DNA from: Limnanthes douglasii subsp. nivea | Taxonomy: Eukaryota > Streptophyta > Magnoliopsida > Brassicales > Limnanthaceae | Direction: 5' to 3' | NCBI GenBank assembly: GCA_036936605.1 | Contig: JAUPFV010000005.1 | Span: 50,116,742-50,180,741, forward strand | DNA length: 64,000 nucleotides | Part shown: in pieces, positions 24,597 to 36,362 of the stretch | Layout: each line of letters begins with the position of its first letter | Numbering within the stretch: position 1 is the first letter of the stretch | Notes under the pieces: model-generated | Told to the model about the DNA's origin: nothing | Databases searched by the model: none | What the model saw: only the letters and a program-made list of their open reading frames with translations | Made by a program: the position numbers and the translations under genes

Positions 24597-27112
24597 TACC
24601 GCATTGCTACTTTGTTGCTGCCACTACAACAAACTAACTCAAGTTTCTATAATGTAGGGTATTATACGTCGAAACCTAAAGTTTGTATTTTCAAATATGG
24701 TTACCAAACTGCTATTGTTCCTTTATCTGAGTTTGAGAACTTTTATAACCTTCAAGATTATGCTGAAAGCAGATGACATGAGCTGGTTAGAGGTAACTGC
24801 ACTATTAGTTACTCTTGCGGTTCTCACAAGAATTGTTTGTTTAATAACGAGAAATATTTTATTGGTTTGGAAATATATCTTGATGTTGATCCTCTCAAAA
24901 GCTTTAATTTTTTTTATAGAAGAACAAGTAGTTAATAAAGGGTCTGCAGTTAAACGTAAACAGCCAAGCCACAATTTTGCAGAAGCGTCCCATAACCAAC
25001 TAACTAATGGGGATAATAGTAATTGTTTGTTTAATTCAACTCTAAAAAAGGCATCTTATTACAATTGGATGCGCTGAAGCTATCGTCGGTGTTGGCCAGC
25101 CGTTTGTTGAATGTGCTGCAGGTTTAAGGTTATCCTTGTGTCGATATGCATTAGGGAATGGTTTTGCCTTTAAGTATATGCATAATACATTTAGAAAGAT
25201 AACTGTTTATTGTGTCAACAAATATTCAGACGACGTTAAATGAAGGCTTTATGCCTCAAATGACTCCATCACCGGTTTAATGACGATAAAGCGGTTTGTT
25301 GACATGCATACATGCGGTCCCGTTTTCACGAAAAAAAAAGACAAGCATTTGACATTTGATTTGATTGCGGATGAAATTCATTATTCAACTAAGACCTGTC
25401 ATAGTGTGAGAGCAAAAATTATACAGTCCTCTATGAAATAAGACTACGGTTTAGACATTTCTTACCGTCTTTTCTTGAATACTTTAGAGAATGCAAGGAT
25501 GGGGGAATTTGGAGATAGCAATACATATTTTAATTTGCTAAAAGTATACTTCAAACGACTAATGATTCATGATATTACAGCGGACTGCCATTTGCAATTA
25601 GCTGTTGGTAACGTTTTCAGACGCTTATTTGTAGCATTTGGAGCGTTCCTTCAAGGTTTTAATCCATGCTGACCTTTGTTGTACGTTGACGGAACCCATT
25701 TAACCGGGAAGCACGGTACTGTGTTGCTTTCAGCGGTAGCAAAGGATGGCAACAACGGTTAGTCTCACCATGTTTTTACACGTAGCTAGATATGTGTATT
25801 CATAAATTGGTTTTACCATATCCTACCACACATTGCTAGATGTTAGGTATTACGTATGCGATTGATACGTTCATTGAAATTTATGTGTTTACAATAATCA
25901 TGCTAGATTGGTTATATTGTCCTTGCTAGATAGGATGGTATTACCATCTTTAGACACAGCGATTGCTTTGTTATAGTTGATGCGTTTTACCTTTTACCAA
26001 CTTTGTGATTCCTCTATTCAAAACCAAACTTCTGGAAACACTATCAACAATTTGACTTCCTAGTTACTACAGGTCTATTTCTCGTTACTTTCGGTATTGT
26101 CGGCAGCGAAGACTCAAACAACTGTTTTGGTTTATGCAAATTCTTAAACCTCATATCCTAGGCTGCCAACTTACATTTATTTCGGATCGTCATAATGGTA
26201 TTATTAACGTTATAGCTATTGTCTATCCCAATAGCTACCATGCTTACTATATTTTCCATGTAATTCAGAATTTGAATAAAATTCTAGAACACACCAACCG
26301 ATACTATAAAAAGAATATGCTACTTATGTTTAACCGATGTGATTATGCTCACACGGTAAAGATTTTTAATGAACGATTATCACAATTTCTGAACCATGGT
26401 GGTGCTAAAATAAACAAAAAGCTAAACAATTTTCCTCCGGAAAAGTATGCTCATTATTTTACCAAAGGTAAACGGTATGGGGAAATGACATCAACTGCGG
26501 TTGAATCATTTGACGCGCAGATTAAAAAACTATGCAATCTACCTATAGTTGAATTGGTTGATAAAATTAAAGTACTTTTTATGACTCAGATTTTAAGACA
26601 TTTATCGGATGGTCTCAGCTGAAATACTAATTTATGCCCCGAGTTTGACAAGAAGTTTAAGCATAATGTAAATATGATCGAAACGTGGGTGGTACGTAAG
26701 TTTTCGGCTGTTTTTTGAGGTTTTGTCAAAACCATTAATAATAGTAAACATTCTTGATTTCAAATGAATTTGTGGTGCTTGGCATCAAGAATGTTTCCCC
26801 ATACCCACATGATTTTGTGGCGATAACATCGGTAAGCAAAGATCCTATGACTTTAATAGAACCATTTTCACTGGTGCGAATTACAGGTCTAATTATTCTT
26901 TTAGCATACTGGCTATAACAGATTTTGGCAAAGTTTCAAACCGTGCCGATTATTCGGAGCCTAAAGTTCAGCCACCTAACGTGAAAAGACGATCGGGACG
27001 ACCGAAAAAGAAACGTATTCCATCTAGAGGAGAAGTAACCACAAACCGTTTGCGGTGTGGCTGTTGTCTTAAAACAGGACATAACCGGAGGTCTTACGAT
27101 GCTTCATTCTAA
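24597..27112 (+). pseudogene. MURA-type MULE transposase, decayed
   Basis: MURA transposases cut and paste Mutator-like elements with a DDE RNase H fold. In order: an N-terminal piece (about 24,640-24,900, with YKVCIFKYG-like sequence); a zinc-binding MuDR domain at 25,080-25,310 (FVECAAGLRLSLCRYALGNG ... HTCG); the DDE core (LLYVDGTHLTGKHGTV at 25,680-25,757 with the first Asp; then after an intron FISDRHNGI with the second Asp, in the 26,134-26,622 frame); a basic RRSGRPKKKR stretch; and a zinc knuckle at 27,055-27,097. Damage: TAA and TGA stops in the N-terminal half, a 1-base loss in the SNNW motif near 26,120, and the last knuckle Cys read as Tyr. Introns carry the TTGCTAGAT/GCGATTTATG repeats. 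Not functional. Confidence 0.8.
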
Positions 27113-28037
27113 ATTTCTTCTAGCTATGTATTTCGGTCTATGTATCTTTGTTTGATATGTATAGATAAGTGGTTTTTATGTTGCGATTTACCTGTTGACG
27201 TATTGGATACATTGCTATATATGAAGTTTGTTAGATATGTTAATTCCTTGGTTAACCACTTTTCTAGATAGGTTAATTCCTTGGTTAACCACTTTGTTAG
27301 ATAGGTTAATTTGTTGGTTAACCAAAGAATTGTTTTGTAATGCCTATTATGTTTAAGGAACAAACACTTTACTTTGCTACATATATCGTTCGTCACATAC
27401 CACCTATGTTTATACTATTCACAAGTTGAGATTGTATTCCCATGGTTTTGTACGTCTCTCATTATCCTTTAAACCATATGCGGTTGTTGCACGAGACTGC
27501 TATTACGTGTTTTATATTACATTGTTATTAACTCAACAAAATTTTATTACATTGTGATTTCCCTACTACAACCCATGTAAATCGCATTTGTGAGTCACCT
27601 ATAATTTTGAACCTTTGACTAGTACCTGTATAATACATGTCCTGCTTGTACAACTGGGTTTATTAGCACGATTTAAAAAATTCTCGCTATTAATATTTTG
27701 CTTCATTTACACAAACATATACATTGTATTTAACTCTTTTGTTATTAACACTGATACAACAAGGTTCAATAAATAATGCTAGGGTTTTTAAATACTCATT
27801 GAAGGTTAGTGTTACTGTAATATGTTGCTAATTGATATAACCAATAAATATACAGCAAAACAACAACTAACAAGAAAAGTTCAAAATATATCAAAACTAC
27901 ATGAAGGGCTTTACAATGCCTGAATAACTCAACCCTCATAAAAAATACACAATCTCAGAGGGTTGGTTCATTTTACTTCAACAAACATAACATCAGACTA
28001 AATAAATAAAAAACATCATACTCGAACTACCAGAATA
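27113..28037. other. Spacer between MURA and Ulp1 copy B
   Basis: The two MULE genes converge on this stretch. It holds three near-identical units of TTAATTCCTTGGTTAACCAC (about 27,238-27,325, period about 35-40) and scattered TTGCTAGAT-type repeats. No gene was recognised. Confidence 0.6.
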
Positions 28038-28450
28038 TCAATCATCATCCTTGTCCTCGTCCTCCTCATCTGAATCTTCTTCTTGCTCATCTAATTTCCC
28101 CTCGTCCTCGTCTTCTTTCTCATCTGTTTCATTTTCATCGTCTGCTTCATCATTTTCTTCATCATTTGTGTCAACTGGTTCATCAAAGTCTTTATTGTCC
28201 CAATTTTCCCTCTTACGCTTGCCTTTGGGCTGTTCGTTTGGGTCTGAGTCGTAACCATCAAATGACCACGGGTCTCTTGTGTTATATTTGTCCTCGAACT
28301 CAAAGGACGAGACAGAACCATTTTTTGAGTCGTCAGATGAGTACTCCGACTTGGTTGTCCTTTTATAAGGAGAATGGTTCCTGGAATGGTCTGAGAACCA
28401 TCCTTCGAATGATGAATATCCTGGAGAAACTGAAGACTAATGGGTCATTT
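28038..28450 (-). pseudogene. Acidic C-terminal tail of Ulp1 copy B
   Basis: The minus frame ends in a run of Asp and Glu broken by KKR-type basic residues (KGKRKRENWDNKDFDEP precedes it), then TGA. The plus-strand Ser-rich frame over the same bases is only its shadow. Such acidic tails are common after the protease domain in plant DUF1985-Ulp1 proteins. Confidence 0.6.
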
Positions 28451-29229
28451 ATTTAGAATGCAGAGATTTTTTTTCAAAGTGTTTAGTGTTTAAGAGTAAA
28501 TAGCCTAAAATATATTTTGCTACTTGTAGCCTGAGAGCATACTCAAAGCTACATCTAATCTAGAAAAATACAATTAATGCTACACGTCAAGTTAATACTT
28601 TTGTAATGATTAAATATCTATATTTGTCTTGTCAAGTGTTAAATTAACCAATAACATGAAAAAATTGTGTTTAATTACTGACGAATATAGGTAGCAGCCA
28701 TATCGATACTATTTAATGATCTATTTGGTCAATAACCCATTCTCTAATGCATTAATAATAATTGTCTTCGCATATGTGATTTATGCATACAAAGCCGCGT
28801 AACACTCATGAGTCGCATACGCGATTTATGCACAAACGTGACTGCTAGATGATAAATTTGGTTTTATAATTTTGTTTCCTTGTTGTAATTTATTAAAGCT
28901 GGTGCGATTTATTCCCTTTTTTGTTCATCCAAGGCGTTGCTAGATAATAACAACTTAAGAATTTTAAAAATATTAACCGAGACTGACATTGCTAGTTATA
29001 AACAACCTTCTGAATTCACACGTTGCTAGATTAGTGTTAAATATTAAAGAGGCATTGTGATTGGTACTTATATTTGAGTAATCGAAGAACCTTTAAACAT
29101 TAACTTGCATCATTAGATATTGCAGAAAATAAACTCAACCAAATTGTAGTTTTAATAGTACAGAATACTTAAAGATAAATATACATTAATTCCAAAAACC
29201 CATATTCAATATCGAATGTAACTACCATT

Positions 29230-29985
29230 ATCGGTTTGTGTTCGAATCATTGAGGAAATGCTTACCGATTTCAGCTTTCCTTGTTGCAAGCATATCATCT
29301 CCATATTTCATAGGTACATACCCTTTTTGAATGATGTCTTTCGCGTACTCACAAACAAAAACCCATAGGCGAGGCTATTATTTTCTTGTTTTGGTATATC
29401 TCTCATAGTATTGATTTTGTACCCACCCTTCACAAGAGGTATGTATTTTTTCTTCATGCAGTATGCCAACTGTTAAAGAATGAAAAATTTATAAGGTTGT
29501 AGTTAATGATATAAGGTCGCATTTGTTGTGCGAGCCAGCCATTAGCAATGTTACTATGACAACATGTATGTGTTGCGTTTTATTTTATACTAGTATTGTG
29601 ATTGTCCCACATAATAAGAGTAATCGATTGGAGCACAACCAAGGGGATGTTGCTCCTTATTGTGTTAATAGCATATGCGATTTGTTCATATGGTGCCATT
29701 GCGATTTATGGCATATTTATATGAATAGATTTTATATCATAAACCATCTTACCAAATCATCAACAGTATTCCTCGTCTTATCTCCAATATGTTTGCTCTA
29801 TGGTAATAGTGAGTTGTAGCTACAGGCAGTACCATTCTCCATATCAATAATCAGCAAAGTCTAATGGTTGATTCCATCTTTGTTAATGGTGCACAGAGGA
29901 ACCAGTGCAATGTATGTATCTGGTCTCATTGTCTCAAAACTTTATCCACAATGTTTGACATATCTCCCTTAATAGTCAGTATTTT
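29230..29985 (-). pseudogene. Ulp1 catalytic half of copy B, active site lost
   Basis: The acceptor is at 29,986-29,987. The frame runs KGDMSNIVDKVL, a stop, then DTYIALVPLCTINKDGINH with the catalytic His (29,864-29,866). The next codon, expected Trp, is TAG. LLIIDMENG supplies the Asp region. Further on PKQENN gives the oxyanion Gln, but the DCG motif reads GCC-TAT-GGG (29,370-29,362): Asp to Ala and catalytic Cys to Tyr. One base is missing right after it, since the next frame continues VFVCEYAKDIIQKGY and MKYGDDMLATRKAEIGKHFL as expected of a C48 end. Confidence 0.8.
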
Positions 29986-30025
29986 CTGCAATGTTTTTCT
30001 AGATTATATTAAGTATTGTTATATG

Positions 30026-30376
30026 TAATGAATTAAGAAATAGCTCTATGGTGATTTTGTGTTATGTGATTATTCGAGGGTCAAACAGTAAAGTACAAAT
30101 TCTACGGGAAAGTTCATTTCTAAAGAGAAAAAGTAAGAGTTAAGCTAAGTAGAGAGATAAAGTGATCTTATATTAATCAACGAGATTATCAACTCGTGTG
30201 TGGTCCTTTTATAGTACAATAATGGGCCCACACTTTAATTCCTACCTATTACACATTTAGTCTCTATATTTTCTCACTTATCCATAATAACTATCTCTGT
30301 TATGCTTTTAACCATACTTCCCCAATAAAAATTCTTCCTTACAATTCTTCCATACATCTTTTATTCTCCCTCATCA
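30026..30376 (-). repeat. 3' LTR of Ty3 element 1
   Basis: 351 bases matching 40,346-40,699. The outer end reads TA instead of TG on the plus strand (one substitution); the inner end is TCATCA. A TATA-like CTATAAAAGG (minus strand) lies near 30,215. A G-rich polypurine-like stretch (CTAGGGGGCTAC, minus) adjoins it at 30,377-30,390. Confidence 0.9.
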
Positions 30377-30439
30377 GTAGCCCCCTAGTCCTAGTAAAAC
30401 TATTTTTACTGGGACTGCGAATACACATTCGAATCTTAT

Positions 30440-30735
30440 CTTGTTTGTTTCAATTCTCCTCGAAAATGCACTTCCTCGAATATCTTTTACTCTTCATATG
30501 TCCTCGAATGTTTGTTTCAATTCTCCTCGAAAATGCACTTCCTCGAATATCTTTTACTCTTCATATGTCCTCGAATAATATTTTTTCAAATACAAGATAC
30601 CTCTTCGAAGAGTTCTCTTCTTCAAATATTTTTTACTCTTCGTATGTCCTTGAATAATATTTTTTCAAATACAAGATACCTCTTCGAAGAGTCTTCTTCT
30701 TCAAATATTTTTTACTCTTCGTATACTCTCGAAAA
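30440..30735 (+). repeat. Two tandem repeats upstream of the antisense ORF of element 1
   Basis: Two copies of a 67-base unit (with TTCTCCTCGAAAATGCACTT) are followed by two copies of a unit of about 79 bases (with ACAAGATACCTCTTCGAAGA). Both share a CTCTTC(A/G)TATGTCC ending, so they are related. They lie between the 3' LTR and the antisense ORF, where tandem repeats are common in Tat elements. Confidence 0.8.
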
Positions 30736-31426
30736 ATGCCTCTCATGCAATACTGATTAGCCCCCCAATCCTTGCAGTGTCTTAGCAAAGTTTGAACCAT
30801 GTTTCTGATCAACTTTATTCATCGGAATTAATTGGCTCGTCATTATATAGCCTCCCATACTTGGCTAATAAATTGCAAGGATTGGACTCATCAGAACTAG
30901 CAGTGCGAGCTTACAAAATTGGGACAACAAACTGCCACCTTTTTCATGACGTCTCGTAATTCTTTGTCACCAAATCTCTTCAGAGATCTTATCCCGGTTC
31001 CCAACACTTTTCATCATTTGATTGCCTCTTCATATTCTCCTTCGTTTTTCGAATCAACAAAATTGCACCTATTTTACCCGTAACACCCCTAGGCAAACAA
31101 AGGAAAATTTCCCCAGGTCTAGCTTGCCCTAAAAGCCCATATTCCTCTATAAATACTGATCTCTTTCATTTACATTCCAAACGTTTTGTTCTAAAACTTC
31201 TAGAGAGAGAAAGCTGGCTTATAAACCTCGTCGGATTCGAGAGTGGCTTCTAATCAGTAAGAAATTTCAAGAGAGAGTTGTTGCTGGTGAATACGTTGAG
31301 CCTCAACCCCAACCTTTGATCACTACGTTCTACGGTTCCTGGCCTCCATCGGAAAACTCTGCTTCTATCATACCCCTCGAAATTTTGCAATAAAATTAAT
31401 ATTCCGATCTCAACACCCTCGAACCC

Positions 31427-33997
31427 ATGGGTAAAGATAGACACCACAAACATTCTTCTGGGAAAAGGAAAAGACATCATAAGGATAAGAAGAACTCTCA
31501 GGAGCGCTAGCGCACCAAAAGAACTCCCTCGAAAACCCAGAGCCCCCTTTGGCTGTAGTAGTTGAAAATCCTCCTCTGAAGACCGACACCTCTGGATCGA
31601 GCCTTCCACCCACCCCTTCAATAACGGCAACCGGGAGCCCTCGATTTTCTCCAGGAAGAAACACCATTATCGAAGACGAGATTCGAGCAATGCGAAACAA
31701 AGCCTTGGCTGCTAAATGGAAAACAATTGCCTCGGATATTACTGAGCCAACAACTCAACCGATTTCTACTACACAGCAGAGTAAAGCCATTGACCTTCCC
31801 TCGGTGTCTTCTAGTAAAATGATTACCGCTCCCCCAACAATGTCCAAAGAACAAGCTCGTCGGATTACCCCTAAGTCTAAGGGAGACATCACTCTTCCTT
31901 TAGAACTTGATGCCATCGCAGGCAACAACATTCGAGGAATCGAAAACAAGTATATGGTTGCGCTGCTAGACATACCTTATAAGTAATTTTTGCCCTCAGA
32001 GGAGCTCATGCTGAGGACCCGGTGGTGCATTCCCTCGTACATTGACATTAGGTTCCCCTCGGAAGGTGAGACTCCTTTATCAGTTAGGGATAATGAGTTA
32101 GTTGTTTATTATAGAAATTATGAACTAGGGGTTAAGGTTTCCCTTAGACCCATTTTTTATTGAATACTTTGCCAAGATTGACCTCTGCCCTTCACAAGCC
32201 GGTCCAAATATGTGGTTCACACTTATGGCATGTATTATGGCTTCGCAGATTTCGAGCAACAAATTTTTCGTAGAAGAGCTCATCGGATTATCTGTCTTAG
32301 CAAGGAATCAGTTTTCCCATTTTATTCATTAACTTTTGGCCGAAGATAAAACGTTTTAAAGGACTTGCTAGAAGCTGATAATAAATGGAGGCAACAATTT
32401 GTCTACTTCTCTTGCCATTGGGAGACAGGATCAGAGTCGACTCCTTCGAATCCTCACAAGTTGTCTCTCTTGTAGACCAATAAATGTAAGTCCCTTAACT
32501 TCTTCGTTTTATCCTTCCTCCTCGGATAATAATGTACTAACTAAATTATTTGTAGCTATGACCAGAGTTTCAAAACCATACGCAGATTACATAGAGAGTA
32601 CTATCACCGTCTTCACCAAACTTAGAGAGTGGGCCAAATAAAATTGGGACAACAGATTCTACATGTGCCTCATGAATAACAACTTGGCCAAAAGTCGACT
32701 CTGGAGGTTGAATCCCCTTGACCGGTTGACCATGAAAGAATTGATGACCCCTCCCTCTCAACAAGAAATTCTGGATCGAGTAACCAAGAAAGATATAATC
32801 ATCTATCTTCCGAAGTGTTCTCGTGCTAAAAGTCACCTTGGTGAATCCGACGAGGAGGTGTCCATAAAAGACCTTCAGTCAAACTCTGAAGGGTTAGCTG
32901 CTAGTCAGGAGCCATCTTCTCCAACAAACATGGTTGCACGCATATCGATTTCCCCTCCAAATAAGTTTGTCCACCCTAACAAGAAAAAAGATACCAAGGT
33001 AAAATAAGGCAAGAAAAAGGTTGTATTCGTACCCATCAAAGAATTATCTGAGGACGCTAAAACACAAGATGATGTCCATGAAATTGCTCAAGGCACTGAG
33101 ACCCAAGATGTGTCAAGTGAGCCTGAAAATGAAGCTAGAGAAAATTTAAGTCAGACACCCAATTCTCCTCTTACCCAAGCTTCAAGTCCCTCTCCAATTG
33201 AAAATTCTCCTACATTAGCACCGCTCCCAGTTCCCCTAAGCAATCCTCCTCAACATGTGGATCTCAATATTCTAACTGGTGAGTCTTCGGATTTTGACCC
33301 CACAGCAATCGGCTCGCCTTCCAGCTCCTTCGAAATTCCTATGCATGATGAATTTTCACTAAGTCTTCGTAGCCTTCTTCACACTTCTGTCAACATGGGA
33401 AGAAGAATGTCGCATCTTGGAAAACCAAAAAAACCACTATAAGTTCAAGGCTTCTCTTGCTTCCTTTAAACTTGAAGAGACCAAGAAACAACACACCATT
33501 GTAGAGATTCAAACAGATGCACTTTATGAAAAATTGTCTGCCTCTGAAAATTATGTCATTATGCTCGAAAGATGCTTCCAAGAGGAAAGAGACCTCTACC
33601 AAAAGAAGACGAGGGCTCAGGAGAAACTTCTGACCAAACTCCAGAAATCCCACCATCTTGCATGCAAAGGATTTAACGATTGTCTTTCCGATTATGAGAA
33701 GGTTATAGAGGCAGAAAACAGTTAGTGAAGAGAATTGAAGATTTTCCTAAATAAGTCGAGGAGGAGAAAGAAAAAGTTGTGAATGCTTATGCAGCCAAGT
33801 GTGCGGACAACCTCAACGCTCAAGATGCTATAATCCGAGCAGGACTGATCACCCAAATTCATGCAGAACACCCCGAGTATGACTTAGGCAGGTTTTGGAA
33901 GCTTGTCTGCCCCGACCTTCGCCCTCCTAACATTGTGGTGAGTGATAGTGAGGCATCGGATTCTGAGGAGAGTGACTCCTCGGAAAATTCTGACTAG
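31427..33997 (+). pseudogene. Antisense extra ORF of Ty3 element 1
   Basis: Antisense to gag-pol and downstream of it. It begins MGKDRHHKHSSGKRKRHHKD at 31,427, then continues in pieces (31,549-31,986; about 32,000-32,640; 32,663-33,442; 33,417-33,997). The middle resembles the 'putative gypsy type transposon' (Transposase_28) family: RPIF.IEYFAKIDLCPSQAG and MACIMASQISSNKFFVEELI. Then follow a Pro/Ser-rich linker, a coiled coil (EKLSASENYVIMLERCFQEE) and an acidic tail (SDSEASDSEESDSSENSD). It is broken by several stops and a frameshift. A TATA-like CTATAAATA at 31,143-31,151 lies about 280 bases upstream. Element 2 carries a related C-terminal half. Function unknown. Confidence 0.7.
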
Positions 33998-34787
33998 TTA
34001 AAAAATGTTAGCATGTTTGGCAATTTTTGTGTATAAGTCCTTGTAAGGCAATTTTTGTAACCCATCTGATTTGCTCCGAGAAGCACCCTCCTCAAATTTT
34101 TGTGTATGCCACTTCTTGAAATGACAATCTTATAACTTGTTAATCTTCACATTTTCATATGAAAGAATAAGTGTGTGCCAACTTGTGTTGAATGGTTGCT
34201 TTATGCCGATTTGCATCGTAATATTCGTTATATGTTGCGCTAAGGCTAGTTTAGAAAAAATAATTCGAGACAACAAAAAATTTTGTCTCAAAAATAATAG
34301 TGTGAGGCAAAAAATATCGTTTCAGAAAGAATAGTTCGAGGCACAAAATATTGTCTCAGAAAGAATAGTTCGAGGCAAAAAATGCAATTTTATTAATCAG
34401 CTCATAGTGGCACCTCGTTAAAACCTTCATGTGCCCAACAGGGTAGGAAAGAGTATGCCCTCGCCATTTTTGTAAACCTGAAAATACACAAAATACAAAC
34501 ATTACATGCTAACTTTTTCCTCATTCCAGTTACAATTTTAAGTGTTCGAAATTCCATAGATGCCTAAGATATCGCCCTTCCTTGTATTTTAATCTATACG
34601 TTCCCTGCTTTACTTTCTCCGTTACTTCATAAGGGCCCTCCCAATTTGGCCCCAACTTTCAAAGACTCTTCTCTTTAGTGTGCAGAAAAACTTTTTGTAA
34701 CACTTTGTCCCCCACCTTGAAATCTATTTGCTTTACTTTAGAAGCATACCTACTCCTCATTAACGTTTAATAGTGCAAGGACTTCAA

Positions 34788-35843
34788 CTATCCGCGTCGT
34801 CTTTTCTCTCCAACCAAATCCAATTCTAAGGCTCTGCTTTGATCGTTAAAATTTTCTGTATAAGCTGCCACACGATATGATGGGAAGACAATATCCGAAG
34901 GGACAACTACATACATACCGTACACTAAAGCAAATGGAGATGTAGCAGTTGCGGTTCGAGGCGTCGTCCTATAAGCCCACAATACTTCTTGTAAATAATC
35001 TGGCCATTTTCTAGCCTTTCCTTCCAAATTCTTTTTCAACCCATCCAAAATTATTCGATTGGTCACTTTTACCTGACCGTTACCCTGAGGATGGAATGGG
35101 GCGGAAACACATTGTCGTATGCCCCTGGAAAGGCAAAATCTTTTAAACTCCTAGTTATCGAATTGAGGCCTATTATCCGTTGTGATTTTTATCGGTACCC
35201 CAAAACGACAGCAAATATTCGAGACAACGAACTTGATAACATCTTTTGCTTTTGTTCTTGTTAGAGGTTCCGCTTCCACCCACTTAGAAAAATAATCCAC
35301 TGCTATTATTATAGTCTGCCTTCCACTAGACGTCATTTGTAGAGGCCTAACTAGGTCAATACCACACCTATCAAATGGGACTCCTTCTGAAATACTCTCC
35401 AAGAACACCCCAGGCTTGTGTATTATGTTTGCATAGCGCTGACACGTATCACACCGCTTTACTAAATATTTCGCATCAGAAGAGATGGTCGACCAATAAT
35501 AACCAGCCAAAAACACTTGTCGAATTAACGCTTTATACCCACAATGGGCCGAACCTTCCCCATCGTGCAATTCTGATAGGACAAACTGCGACTCGTCCTT
35601 AGCCAGACACCTAAGTAATGGTCTGCTCAAGGATTTCTTATATAAAACTCCTCCTAACAGGATATAACCATGAGACTTAAACCTGACCCTCCTAGCCTCA
35701 GACTTTTCTGTGGGTAAACTATCTTTTTGCAAGAAGTCTACGATTTCTGACCTCCAATCACTTGTGATCACATTGCTTACTTCCTTAATGTTCATTGAAT
35801 GCTCTGTACCGGCCATAACCGAAGAGTGTTCATTAAGACCCAT
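34788..35843 (-). pseudogene. Integrase of Ty3 element 1
   Basis: HCGYKALIRQVFLAGYYW and CDTCQRY form the HHCC zinc site; GIDLVRPL and TTDNRPQFDN carry the first two acidic catalytic residues (Gly is replaced by Arg in the usual DNGPQF). The frame breaks near 35,151, and the rest (GLKKNLEGKARKWPDYLQEV, WAYRTTPRTATA) continues at 35,066-34,788. Not functional. Confidence 0.8.
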
Positions 35844-36330
35844 GGATAACCTTCTGATTGTGAAGCAGTAGCCAAAGAATCAGGGACGACATTTACCTCC
35901 CTTCGAACATGCTTGTATTGGACCCCGTCGAATTCGGCAACCAAATCTTTTAACACTTGTAAATATTTGACAAATTTATCTTTCCATGCCTCTGACTCTT
36001 CCAAAGCTTGATTTATCACCAACTGTGAATCACTGACCAATTTAACCTTTCTGGCTCCACATGTTTGAGCCAATCGTAAACCCGGCAATGCTGCCTCATA
36101 CTCTGCCTCATTATTGGTTGCCTTGAAACCGAATCGAATAGCCTGAGACATGGTTATCCCCTCCGGAGAAATTAGTTAGACGCCTGCACCACTTCCAGAA
36201 TTATTCGACCCCCCATCCATTCGAACCAACCGTTCCGTCTTGTCTGAGTGGTCAACAATCCCCACGTCGTCCCTTTCTGAGTGGAATTCAACCAAAAAAT
36301 CAGCTAATACCTGAGCTTTTATTGTTGTCC
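35792..36330 (-). pseudogene. Second (archaeal-type) RNase H of Ty3 element 1
   Basis: RMDGGSNNSGSG-type start near 36,190-36,230, then FGFKATNNEAEYEAALPGLR with the Glu of the active site, VKLVSDSQLVINQ with the central Asp, and VRREVNVVPDSLATA with the last Asp. A stop lies near 36,176. This extra RNase H after RT-RH is diagnostic of Tat elements. Confidence 0.75.
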
Positions 36331-36362
36331 TTGGCTCGAATGTGATGTCAAAATCTCACAGT

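Noticed and set aside
28051..28254. Plus-strand Ser-rich frame
   Set aside because: It is the shadow of the acidic tail of Ulp1 copy B on the minus strand.
30445..30760. Plus-strand ORFs over the tandem repeats of element 1
   Set aside because: They only repeat with the 67- and 79-base units and have no coding signature.
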